This document shows, in pieces, positions 23,246 through 33,637 of a stretch of DNA of 64,000 nt. The position numbers and the translations under genes were made by a program. This stretch comes from Chlamydomonas sphaeroides. Taxonomy: Eukaryota > Chlorophyta > Chlorophyceae > Chlamydomonadales > Chlamydomonadaceae. Positions within the stretch are counted from its first letter, which is position 1, and each line of letters begins with the position of its first letter. The notes beneath the pieces were generated by a model, which saw only the letters and a list, made by a program, of their open reading frames with translations, was not told the origin of the DNA and did not search any database. The stretch covers positions 31,482-95,481 of the forward strand of contig BDDC01000043.1 of assembly GCA_001662425.1 (NCBI GenBank), written 5' to 3'.

Positions 23246-23968
23246 GCTCGGTCAGAGGAGGGCTCGGTCGCCGCTTGGCACTGGGAATGGCGCTGGGAGT
23301 TGTTTTACGGATCAGCAGCCGTCGTGCTAGCTGTGCAACACAGATAGGTCACACGCAGCTACACGGCGGTTCCGGGCTCGCCCTCACCTATTGCAAACCA
23401 CCGCTCTGCATACATCGCGTCGCGACCGCAATGCGCTCCGGCAGTCAGGAGCTGCAGCGCTCCGGCAGTCCTGCCACGCAACATGCGCTTCCAGGAGTTG
23501 ATCGCCAGGGGTGCCGGGGTATGCCGGGTAGGAGTGGCCGGAACCCACCAAGCGCAGCCTGCTCAGCCACACCGTCGATGCCGGCGCTTCAATCCGGTGT
23601 CCGACTCGAAGCTCGGCACGCGCCAATGCGCCCCCTGCCGCTGCCCACCCCAAGCATCAAGCAAGACACGCTCACACGCCCCGCCGGCGCTGTCAGTCCC
23701 CGCCAGGCAGAGCCGGTACCCGCCCGCAACAGCGCCCGCAAGTCCGCAGCACGCAGCACGCACGTACGGCAACCAGCACGCAACGCGGCGCGGCCTGTAC
23801 CGTGCTCAGCACCGCACAGCACACCCTAGCCTGGCTAGCCCGAGGACGGTGGAGCAGCCTCGCCGTACACGCCGCACAGCCTCCGCTTGCTCGCTCGCTC
23901 GCACACGTGTAGCACGAGCGCAACACGTACGACGGCAACACGTACGACGGCAACCCTGCTCGCCGGCG
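23246..23968. other. 3' flank of the ACOT9-like gene, nothing recognised
   Basis: Open frames here are GC-driven. A 15-base direct repeat built on CGTACGACGGCAACA occurs near 23924-23955. I see no gene. Confidence 0.45.
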
Positions 23969-26900
23969 CTACAGCTTCGACAGTGGTGTGGCCGGTGCCG
24001 CCACCGCCCTGCTGGCGTCGTCCGCGCGGTGCTGCCGGTGGGCCATGACGTACTGCGCGGCCAGCAGGGCGGGGCGGAGCGAGGTGGGACCAGGGCCGGG
24101 AGCGAGGCGAAGGAGGTCGAGGACTCGCTGGGTGCCCCTGTGACAGCGGTGCGGCGTGCGGCGCGAACAGGCGCGCTCTTCGCATCGCGACACAGGCGAG
24201 GGGCCGCCAGAGCGCACTGGCGCGGCACGCACGCGCATCGCGGCCACGTCGCCCAGCTACCCGAGGTGTGCGGAACGGCGCTGCGAGCTGCGGCCCTATG
24301 ACGACACGTGCCCACGACACATGACGCATGACCCTCACCCCCCCACCCACCCTACCCCTCACGACGCACCTCCATGGCCTCCACCATGGTCTCCGGCAGC
24401 ACCCGCCGCACGGGGCCGCTCTTGCACACGAAGGAGAAGCTGCAAGAGGAGGGTGGGGCGGGGAGGGGGGCACGCAAGTGCGCGCGGAGCGGCGCATCAC
24501 ACGTCACGCCAGCGCCGCGCCCCGCGCCGGCTGGCAGCACAGACCGACCGACGCGCTGCGGACGCAGGCCAAGACCCGGCAACCGCCCTCGATCGCGCTG
24601 TGGCTTGCGAGCAGCCCCGCACACGGCGTCTTGCAGCGCCCCCGCCCATCCACACGACCCTCCTGAAGGTGTTGGTGACGACGCTCTGCTCGGGCGCCCC
24701 GGGCTCCAGCTTGGTGGCGCGGCAGTGCACCCGCACCACGGGGCCCTCCGTGTACACCACCTGACAGCCGGCGGGCACGGGGCGAGGGGCCAACATGGGG
24801 CACAGCGGCCGTGGGCGGGGCGCGAGGGCGCTGACTTGCTGGTGGGCAACGCTGCATGTGGCTGCGGACCAGCCCGAGCCGGCCCTTGCCCACCTGGCCG
24901 GTGAGCCGCAGCAGCGTGCCGATGGGCACCGGCAGCAGGAAGGTCACGTCGTCCATGGATAGCGGGTCACAGTACTCGCCTGTGCGGTCCGTGTACGGCA
25001 GTACGGCAGTACGGCACAGAGGTAAGCTGGGGCGTCGCGACATAAGGCAGGGCGCCAGTGTCCTCCTGCGTCCCTGCTGTCCCCCTGCGTCCCTGCGACC
25101 CTGGGACCAAGCCATGCGGGCGCATACGAGACCCGCGCAAAACCGCAGCCGGGGGCGCGCAACTGCCGCTACCAGCCCCAGGGGACGCCAGGGTCCGCAC
25201 CCGCGTGCAGCGCGGCGGTGGCGAAGGCGTGCTCGTAAGCCAGGCGCAGGAGGTGCCTGGCGGGCGGTAGGGCAATGGAAGAGGCAAGACATGGAGCGCG
25301 CGTCGGTCATCACCCGCCGTGTGCTGCCGCTGCCCGCTGCGAGTCTGCCAACGCGGGCCGGGCCTTCCTCGCCGCAGCGCCCGCCCGCGCTCACCCTCCG
25401 AAGATGACATCGAACGCGTTGCGGTCTTGGCTGCGGGCCAGAGCACCACAGGGCGTGGGCCAGCAAGCGATGCGCTTGCCGCCAAGCATCAGATATCACA
25501 CACACCCGGCCCCGTGCCAGGCCTCAGCCCAACGAGGGGACCCGCCCCGCGGCCCTGCCTTCGCCTTCGGCCGCCACACGCCCTCCCAGCCCCGCTCCCT
25601 CACCCTCCCTAACCCTCCCTAGCACAGTCCTCCTGCCCTAGCACCTCCCTGCCTCGCCTCCCTCCCCTCCTCAACCTGTGCATGAGACAGCTGCTCTGCA
25701 ACAGCGTGCGGCTCATGGGCACCACCTCCACGTGGCCCTGCCCCGGGCCCGCCGGCTGCGTCAGCGCGCCGCCGCCGCCCGAGCCGGGGCCGGCCCCGCC
25801 GCCGCCTGCGGCCGCAGCCGCGCCTGGCGCGACGCGGGCTGCCGCGTGTGAGCGCATGAGGTCGTGCACCAGCGCCACCTCCTCCACGGAGGGAGGCCGC
25901 CGGGCCCAGTGCGCGTCGCGGCGCTGCTGGCGCTGCAGCATGTGGGTCTGGGAGCGGGCGGGGTGGGGTCGGCGGCGAGGGAGGGGCTTCGGGAGGGGAG
26001 GGCGTGGGTTGCCGGCCGGACGGAGCGGTGAGGGAAGTGCAACGTGTGGGCAGGGTGAGCCGGCGGCTGGAGGCTGGCCGAGAGCCGGCACCTGCGGAGA
26101 CGCATGGCGCACGCGGGGCCGCGGCTTGCTTTCCCTGCAGCACCTGCAACACCGGGCCGCGCGGAGGCCGCGCCACACGTGTGTCGCCGCGCCGGCACTC
26201 CCCACCTTGCCCTGCTCGAACAGCGCCTGCTCGCGGGGCGTGCTGAGCGCCAGCGCCGGCACCTCGGCGGGGCCGGTGCGATCGGGCCGCCGCGAGACCA
26301 TCACAAAGTAGGCGCAGCCTGCGGCACACGGATCCAGGAACCCGTGAAGCCGACGGGACGCACGCCTTGCTGCTAGCACCCAAGGCCGGCCCACGAGGCC
26401 TGGAGGCGTGTGTTCATCATAATCAACATATACCCGACACGCGACGCCCTCGGGGATTGGCATGTTAGCCGTGCGTGTGTGAAGCAGGCGGCTGCACCTC
26501 GTAGCGGGCAGACCGTGGCCCCAGCGCGCACCTATGAGCGACCAGGCACCGCCATCGGACGGCGCGCGCGGGTCCTGCAGCGGGAAGGGAGCACGGCGGC
26601 GCCGTGAAGGGCAGGCCGCTTAGCGGTCGAGCGCAAATGCCACAGCACGCCAGGGCGGGTGCTGGGCGCTGCGCGGGTGCGGATGATGGACCGCCATGTC
26701 AGGCCGCCCACCTTCTTGGACAGCTCGATGAGCACCTCCATGCTGCTACGGCCCGCCCACACCACCTGCGGGCAGGGGGCCGAGGGCGGCAATGAGGGCG
26801 CAATGAGCGCTTGCTTGTATGAGCGCTGGCGCAAGCCCGCATAGCCTGGGCAGGCAAGGGAGGCGGCACAGCGCCACGCAACGCCGCTGCAGCAGCAGGG

Positions 26901-28701
26901 TCAAGCGGGCTGTGAGTGGGGTGCACGCTGCCCAGCCATGCTGTCGCGCCCTCGGCGCCTTGCTGCCAGTCGCCGCCTACGTCCCAGGCCCCAACACGCG
27001 CTGTCGGCTCCTCACAGCGAGCACAAGCTGCCCGCCTCTTTCCCATACCATCCACGCCCCAAGGACTCCCGTCGCCTCTGGCTACCCGACCCGCCGACCC
27101 TGACCCGCCGGCCCCCCCCCAGGCCACACTGTCTGGTACCGGCACCGTGCCACGCTCTCCCAGCCCTCACCTGTCCCCAGCCTCCCCCTCCGCCCACCTG
27201 CCCCGCCACCCTCAGGTCGTGCGCCATGGTGACCTCCCCCACGCTGGGGTCCTGCAGCCAGCTGATGCGGTCGATGGCGGCCGTCAGCAGCACCCGCTCC
27301 GCCACGCCCGCGTGCCGGGCCGCGATGTCGCCTGTGCGGGGAGGAGCCGGGGTTGGGGGGCTGCCCGCAAGTCCTGGCTGTGCGGCCAAGGAGCCGGCCC
27401 TGGCCGCGTGCCCGGCCGCCGTGCCACCGTCTATGCGGCCGCCTGTGAGAGCCAGGGTCCTGCCCCCGGACGCGGCATGGGCGGTGGCCGGCAGGGCGAG
27501 GGCAGGGGCGCTCCGTTGCTGCCGGGTTGGCTGCGCACGACGGCGTGGGAGTCTGTGGCAAGGCGCCACCAAGTCTCACAGGTTGTGCAGGGCTTCTATA
27601 TCTCCGACACGCGGCTGCGGCCCGCGGGCCTGGCCCACCTGCCAGCGTGTCCAGGTCCTCCAGCAGCAGGCCGAAGCGCATGCGGTCCGAGGTGAAGCGC
27701 TGCGTGCAGGGGGGCCGGGCCGGGCAGGGCAGGGCAGGGCAGGGCAGCAGGGGCCGAGCCGAGCTCCGGTGCTGGAGGTCATGGAAGGGCACCGGGGCCG
27801 GGCAGGGGCCTGCACGCGCTAGGCTCGGCGGGGCACCCGAGCGCGGCCAGAGCATGCTGTAGCATTGGCAGCTGCTCCTGTTGGGCTGTGTGGCAGATCC
27901 TGCCCCCTTGCCCTGGACGTGCTCAAGCCCAAGCGCGCGGGCAGGGCTGCACCGCCCCACGCCCACCGCGCAACCGCGGCCCCATCAACATGCGGCCCCG
28001 CAGCCTTGGCACACCTGATACTGTTCCCGCAGAATCGCGTTCTGCGAGAAGGGGAACACGAGCTCTAGGTAGGAGTCGCTGGGCGGCCGCTCGGCGGGCT
28101 GCTGCGGCGCGGGGCCTGCCTCGGCCTCCGGCAAGGCGCGTCCTGCGGCAGAGGAAGGGCTGCCGGGCCGGGCCGAGGATGCGGAGGCCATGGCGGCGGC
28201 GGCTCTGGACACCCATTCCAGGGGCCCGGGGCCGGAGGTGTCGGCGGGGTCGTCGGGGCGCGGCTGCGGGAGGGGGCCGGTGCCAAGTGGGATGTGCTTC
28301 ACAAGTGGAATGGGAGCGAGTGGCCCGTGCCACGGGCTCAACTCAAGCTCCTGCTTGCCTGCAGCCTCACTTTGTATCTAATCGTCAGGCCACGGGAAGT
28401 GACACTGCGGTGCCGGTGCTCGCCGACCTGGGCAAAGGAGAGCAGGGTGAGCGGTTGGGTTTGGCGGCACGCTCATATGAGCGCTTCGCCGCTATTCGTT
28501 GCGTCGAAGTCCAAGTTGCTGCAGCATCATAGAGGTGTGCACCTGGTGCGTGAAGGGCGTTACCCATTGAAGGTCGGCCGCGACAGCTTGCTTGAGCACC
28601 GCGGGCTCCTCCAAGCGCAGCAGTGCCGTTGATAACATCTTGGTCGCCGCCGTAGTAAAGACAGGCGACGACGATACGCTAGCAGCAATGCGCGTCAACA
28701 T
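23969..28701 (-). CDS. ACOT9: ACOT9-type double-hotdog acyl-CoA thioesterase
   Basis: Hydrolyses acyl-CoA to free acid and CoA. Fifteen exons (high to low): 28701-28543, 28427-28371, 28350-28015, 27699-27639, 27331-27198, 26765-26712, 26574-26532, 26318-26206, 25947-25676, 25431-25396, 25256-25201, 24979-24894, 24760-24663, 24439-24370, 24127-23969. They sum to 1,734 nt (577 aa) with every phase matching. The start MLTRIAASVSSSPVF looks like a mitochondrial presequence. Human ACOT9 blocks recognised from memory are SDSYLELVFPF, FGLLLEDLDTL, GRSSMEV, AYFVMVSRR, SQDRNAFDVIFGG, YEHAFATA and FSFVCK. Oddities are a 43-nt micro-exon and an apparent GA donor after exon 13 (24663). The C-terminal extension is Ala-rich. 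Confidence 0.88.
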
Positions 28702-29492
28702 TTTGCAGCGTTACGTGTGCTCCCGTGACTGTTCATGGCTTTGGTCTAGCTAAAATCACTTGCAGTACGTTGACACGTGTATGAAGTTCGCGCGGCTGCG
28801 GGCTTGGGTTGGAAACCAGGGTTTGGATCTGGGGTGGGGGGCCTCTGCACTCCCCACATTCCCCTTCTGCCCCAGGTGCCCTCCCAGCCGTTTTCCCGCG
28901 TCCAACACGCAGGGTTTCTGCGGTACAACGCCGCGGTGGCATGGTGATTGGCTCCTCAGGCGGGCACATCATACATCTCCGGCGCAGCAGGGGTGGCCAA
29001 AAAAACGAATTCAGGGGTGGCCCTGCTGCGCAGTGCGTGTAGGAGCAGGATCATCGCCAGGACCATATACGTCAGTTCGCGCCCCACGAGCAGGCGCAGT
29101 CAACTGGACACAGCAAACGGAGCACGGCTTGACGGATGGCAGGCCGTTGGTTTTGTGTGGCTGACGCTGGAGTAGCTGGAGAGGACGGTACTAGGCGGTA
29201 TGACATGTACCTCCGTGAGACCGGCGAGCAGTGGCCGCGCGGCTTGCACGGGTCAACAGGGTTCATCGCACGGCTCAAGATACTGTGGCTTGCACCAGAA
29301 GAGGGTAGGATACGCGGTTCCGTCATGCGTCGTACGGCAACCGCTTAGCTCAGTCGAGAGGCCCGAAAACGGCTCAACAGGTAGAGATGCATCACTCAGA
29401 GCATGTACAGTGAGCTACGGCTATGTGTGCGCAGGCGCTTGACGTAAAACAGTGAAGCACTTGGTTTTACACGCCCTGTAACGCACACCAGC
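28702..29492. other. Divergent intergenic region, no supported gene
   Basis: It lies between the ACOT9-like start (-) and the unknown plus-strand gene. A plus ORF at 29136-29348 has protein-like composition (YDMYLRETGEQWPRG, IARLKILWLAPEEG) but no splice context or recognised family, so it is left uncalled. A near-palindrome GTAAAAC...GTTTTAC sits at about 29443-29468. Confidence 0.45.
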
Positions 29493-31379
29493 ATGGCGCA
29501 GCTCCAGCTGCCATCAAGGCTGCAGCAGGCCGTCACTCGGCGGCCCAGCCTGGCAAGCGACATCGCATCGTTATCGCACAGGCCGTGGGTACTGGACGTC
29601 CATGAGCACCTGCGCGTCAAGCTCGCGCCGCAACGAACGGCTAGCGCGCTCATTCAGCTAGACAGGCGAGTGTGTGAAGCATGCTGCTCTGGTGTTCGTA
29701 GCCAGCCATGTATGCATGATAAACGTGAAATGGCGACTGATGCGCAGCCGGCGCACGCAGGGCGCTGACTGCGCCGCGTGTGAACAAGTTGTGCGACTGG
29801 CTAAACTACGTGTCATGCCACACGTCGACCTAGTAAGTTGTCGTTCGACAACTGCTGTCGGAGCGACGGTTGGCCTGGTGTGGCAGGGTGTGCCAGCCCC
29901 TTCCGGCTCGCTCGCTCCCACGCCCCCCTGCCGGGTCCAGCGGGTCCCTCAAGCCTCCGCCATTCCATTTCCTTACTACACCACTTGTGGCTGCTCTGAA
30001 TCTCGCTCGTGATGTCCCAACGCAGCGTACTCGTCAGCGACATGGAGTTGGCAATGTCGGACGACACCCGCGTGCGCCGCTCCGCCCAGCTCGTGACGTC
30101 GCTGCTATCAGAGCAGGAGCTGTCGGCGCTGGACGGCATCGTGACGTCCGAGAACCTGGGCAAGGGTGCGTTGCACGGACCTGCCCCCTGCGCGGGCCTG
30201 CGCTGGCTGCCTACAAGGGTCCCGAGGGAGCCCGGGGGTGCCTTTCTGGTCCCGCTTCAGCGTTCTTGTTTGAATTGAGCTATTACCCAGATCGGCCGCT
30301 GTCAACCCTAGCACATGAAACCCTCCTCGCTGCCCCGCAGTCATCGACGCCCTGCCCAAGCCCAAGGACAGCGGCCTGGGGGCGCTTCTGGAGGAGGCCG
30401 AGGCCGCGCTCGATGCCGACCGGGGCGCTGCCGTAGACGCGGCGCTGGCCTTTGGCGAGCGGGCGGCACGCTGCCAGCTGCCGCAGAAGGTGGGGCCTGG
30501 GGCGGTAGTGGCGTGTGGAGAGGTTGTCAACAGCCCCGTACGGCGGAGCCAAGGGGCTTCAGGGCTGGGCCGGCTGCTCGACTGTGGGGCGGCACGCTGT
30601 ACCTATGTCACGCCATATTACGTGGATGGCAAAGTGCAGCCGGCTGCTGACCCATAGAAGAATTCTTAGTTATCAGGTGCCGAGTGTGCGGAAAAGGTAA
30701 TGCTCGAGAGTGCAGGAGAGCGTTCCCTCAGCGCTGTGAGCGGCTGTCAGGATTCCTGGCACACGCGGTGCGCCTTTTGTGCACCGGCAGCGCCACGGGG
30801 TTGGAGGTGCCCCCTAGGAGTGCAGGGACGTACGGTCCGCTGCCCCTCCGGCCTTGTCGTGCTGCGGATGCAGTATGTCACGACACCTAGACTACTCTGG
30901 ACCTCCACTTCTCCGGCCCTCCCCGGCTCCGGACCTCCCCTGCTCCGGACCTCCACTACTCCGGACCTCCCCTGCTCCGGACCTCCCCTGCTCCGGACCT
31001 CCCCTGCTCCGGACCTCCCCTGCTCCNNNNNNNNNNNNNNNNNNNNNNNNNNNNNNNNNNNNNNNNNNNNNNNNNNNNNNNNNNNNNNNNNNNNNNNNNN
31101 NNNNNNNNNNNNNNNNNNNNNNNNNNNNNNNNNNNNNNNNNNNNNNNNNNNNNNNNNNNNNNNNNNNNNNNNNNNNNNNNNNNNNNNNNNNNNNNNNNNN
31201 NNNNNNNNNNNNNNNNNNNNNNNNNNNNNNNNNNNNNNNNNNNNNNNNNNTTGTCCTCGCCGCACCTGCTGCCAGCCGCACTGGCGCTGCTGGAGGCCGT
31301 GCCGCTGCCGCTGCTGGCGCTGGCGTCGCGCCTGGCTGCCCTGGCGCTGCCGCCCTGCGGCACCGCCCGCCGCGACTGA
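29493..31379 (+). CDS. Unknown helical protein, interrupted by an assembly gap
   Basis: Proposed exons are 29493-29665, 30026-30165 and 30341-30489, then one or more exons in or near the gap, and a last exon reading in frame from 31251 to TGA 31377-31379. The first intron would use a GC donor (ACAG|GCGAGT), and its phase (AG|C) joins LIQLD to SVLVSDMEL exactly; a later ATG at 30012 is the alternative start. The second junction (AAGG|GTGCGT to CAG|TCATC) gives LGKVIDALPKPKDSG. The visible protein is mostly acidic or Ala-rich helix (ALLEEAEAALDAD), and the end is Leu/Ala-rich (PLPLLALASRLAALALPP). No domain is recognised. The middle of the protein cannot be read. Confidence 0.6.
30891..31026. 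repeat. 16-bp GC-rich minisatellite running into the gap
   Basis: Units of about 16 bases (GACCTCCCCTGCTCCG) with variants CCACTA and CCCCGG repeat from about 30891 and stop only at the first N. Units become perfect close to the gap, which is typical of an array that collapsed during assembly. Confidence 0.9.
31027..31250. other. Assembly gap (N run)
   Basis: All bases are N. The true size is unknown, and the minisatellite on its left edge is the likely cause. Confidence 0.99.
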
Positions 31380-31753
31380 GCTCCGCATGCACAACTTTGC
31401 GCCCTGCTGCTCAAGTGCATGATGCGGTTAGATCATCAGCAGGATCAGATGGGATGTATACACGAGGTCGGGGAGAACGCAGGGCATAAGACGTGTCGAA
31501 TGTTTGCAACCTGCTTGTTTATGTGGTCGCGGCATGTCATGTCTCATGCGGTCTGAGGGGCTCCCGCGATTGGGTTGCCATGTAGGGCCTGCTGATGCCG
31601 AGATGGCGCATGGGGAAAGGCCGCGGGGCCGGCTGCCGGCTGCTGGCCCCAAGCACGGGCGCGCGCGTGGAGTGCCCTTGGTTGCTGTTGCTGTTTGGGT
31701 GCATGTTGGCAGGAGGAGGCTTCCTGGGTGTACCTTGTCAATCATTGTCAGCA

Positions 31754-31758
31754 TGTAA
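31754..31758 (+). terminator. Candidate TGTAA poly(A) signal of the unknown gene
   Basis: TGTAA lies 375 bases after the stop at 31379 on the coding strand. Confidence 0.35.
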
Positions 31759-32345
31759 GTGTACAGTGCGTGAACATAGTTGTATCGTGTGTACGTCACG
31801 TACGTATCTTGGCTTTCAGGGGGGCACGCATATGCAGGCGGCGCGTCGGTATGGTGGCGGGGCCGTCGTATACAGCATCGACACGGCCGGCCGGCGGGGC
31901 GCCCAGAGGATGCATACGGTGATGGCGAATCGTGCTGCTGATGTTGGTTGTGGGAGTCAAGATGTAGAGACGCGGCGCTTGGCAGGTGAAGGGGCCCACA
32001 GATGCCATAGCCGGCTGGCGTTTGGGGTCTGGGCGGGGGCGGCACCCACCGTCTTGCCTCGCCGCTGGCCACGCCCCCCGCCGCTGCGTGCATGCGGCCT
32101 GTGCAGGGTGCGCCACCCGCTTGATTGGCACCGTACGCTCCGGCGGGTGTGGTCGCTCACACGTCGCGTCCGGCACCACAACGGTGTGGTGGCGACCCAT
32201 GCACGCGTGGTGTGGTGTGGCGCGGTCCGACTGGGCGTGGCTTAGGGATCGCCGGCTAGGGCGGGGGCAGGGGACCCGCGACAGAACCCAGACGCTGCGT
32301 TGCCCGCCACGCTCGGCCCGCGCAAGGCCGCCCGGGACGTCGGAA

Positions 32346-32392
32346 CCGAAGAAGCACAGCAGCGTTGGCAGCACAGCGCCACCGTCCCTGGG
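32346..32392 (+). repeat. Dispersed repeat, copy 1 (about 45 bp)
   Basis: On the plus strand it reads CCGAAGAAGCACAGCAGCG and then TTGGCAGCACAGCGCCACC. A diverged inverted copy with about 80% identity by eye lies at 50626-50669. Both could encode a peptide like PKKxSSxGSTAPP, so this may be a remnant of a repeated ORF. Confidence 0.55.
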
Positions 32393-33018
32393 GCACACGA
32401 GCGCCCCGCTGCCGCTGCCGCCGCGCGCTGCCCTCCTGCGGCCAACCAGGGCGCCTGCTGCTGGCCTTCGCCTCCGCCGCGCCGCGCCTGCAGCCGGCAC
32501 GCCGCGCGCAAGGGGCTCCTGCACCAAAGGCCCGCCACCACCAGCCCAATGTACGGCCCTGGCCCGTGCTGGCCTCCGCTGCTCCTGCTGCCCGTGCATG
32601 CATGCAGCCGCCATGTACCTCCTGTGCACACGTGCACATCGTGATCCACGCTGCCAGCTGGGGCGCGAGTTTCGACTGCTACACAGCTATGCTATAATGT
32701 AGCGTGTGAACGCGAGCGTGTGGGGTGTTCTGCGTGGTGCGGCTAGCGCGCCGCGTAGTAGTACGGCCGCCGCCCTGCCAGGGAAACACTGGCAGTAAGT
32801 CCAATAATCTCATGGCTGCAGTCTGCGCGGCCGGCACGGCGGCCGGTGGTGTTTGCAGCTGCTGCTGCGTGGCGCTTGGTGCGGGTGCCAGCGCTTCGGT
32901 TGTCCTGATGCTGCTGACCAACGGCGTACGACGGCGTGCGCACTGGCATCCATCGATACCCTGAGGAGGCCTACTTCATGTGGCTGGCCGACTGAAGCCC
33001 TGGTCAGCAACCTCAGCT

Positions 33019-33023
33019 TTACA
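33019..33023 (-). terminator. Candidate TGTAA poly(A) signal of the WLM gene
   Basis: TTACA on the plus strand is TGTAA on the transcript strand, about 615 bases after the WLM-PUB stop codon. Confidence 0.3.
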
Positions 33024-33637
33024 ATGGACTACACGTGTCGTGGGCGGAATGCCAACGTGCGATGCCCTACGCCTGACGAGAGACGTCAGGGTGGGGGCTC
33101 CGTCGGGCCCATGACGTGCCTTTCAAGCAAGGGCAGGGGGGAGGGGCAGACTGCATGTGGCAGCTGCAGGCCCCGCATACGTCGCCACTAACATCCGTGG
33201 AGCACTGGCACCCTGCCTACTACTACACGCCAATATTTCGCGAGCATCAAAATATCACGATAGGCCACTCCCGGCTCCCCTGCGATACGCCACTGCTCCC
33301 CCTGCAATGCAATTCGCCCCTCCTGCAATGTTGCTCGCAGAGCTGCCCACCTGCATCGCCCGCACCGTGGTCCACGCACAGCATGCCCCCATCGCTGCCC
33401 CCGCCGCCTCACACCCCACCAGCTATCGCTCGCCGCCGCAGCGTCACACAGTACGTCGACATCGCCGCCAACCCGCCGCCACCTCCAGCAATGCCGCCGC
33501 CCGCCGCCCGGCCCCGCCCCACGCACGCCTTCGCCCCGCTCACGCACCTCCGCCCCACACCCGCCTCCACCCACTGCCCGACCCAGGGCTCCCCGTCGCA
33601 GCCAGGCACGCCCCAGCCAGGCCTGCTGCGCCATGCC

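Larger units (their letters stand above)
31380..33637. other. Convergent intergenic region, gene-poor
   Basis: It holds 3' UTRs of the flanking convergent genes. Several long GC-driven ORFs overlap each other on both strands and none shows a family motif. A short dispersed repeat at 32346-32392 recurs at about 50626-50669. Confidence 0.5.

Noticed and set aside
29443..29468. Near-palindrome GTAAAAC...GTTTTAC as a possible terminator or regulatory hairpin
   Set aside because: A single imperfect hairpin in a eukaryotic intergenic region, with a bulge and no relation to a gene end.
31796..32629. 277-codon minus ORF between the unknown gene and the WLM gene
   Set aside because: Arg/Ala/Gly-rich with no conserved segment apart from the short dispersed repeat; no start or splice context.
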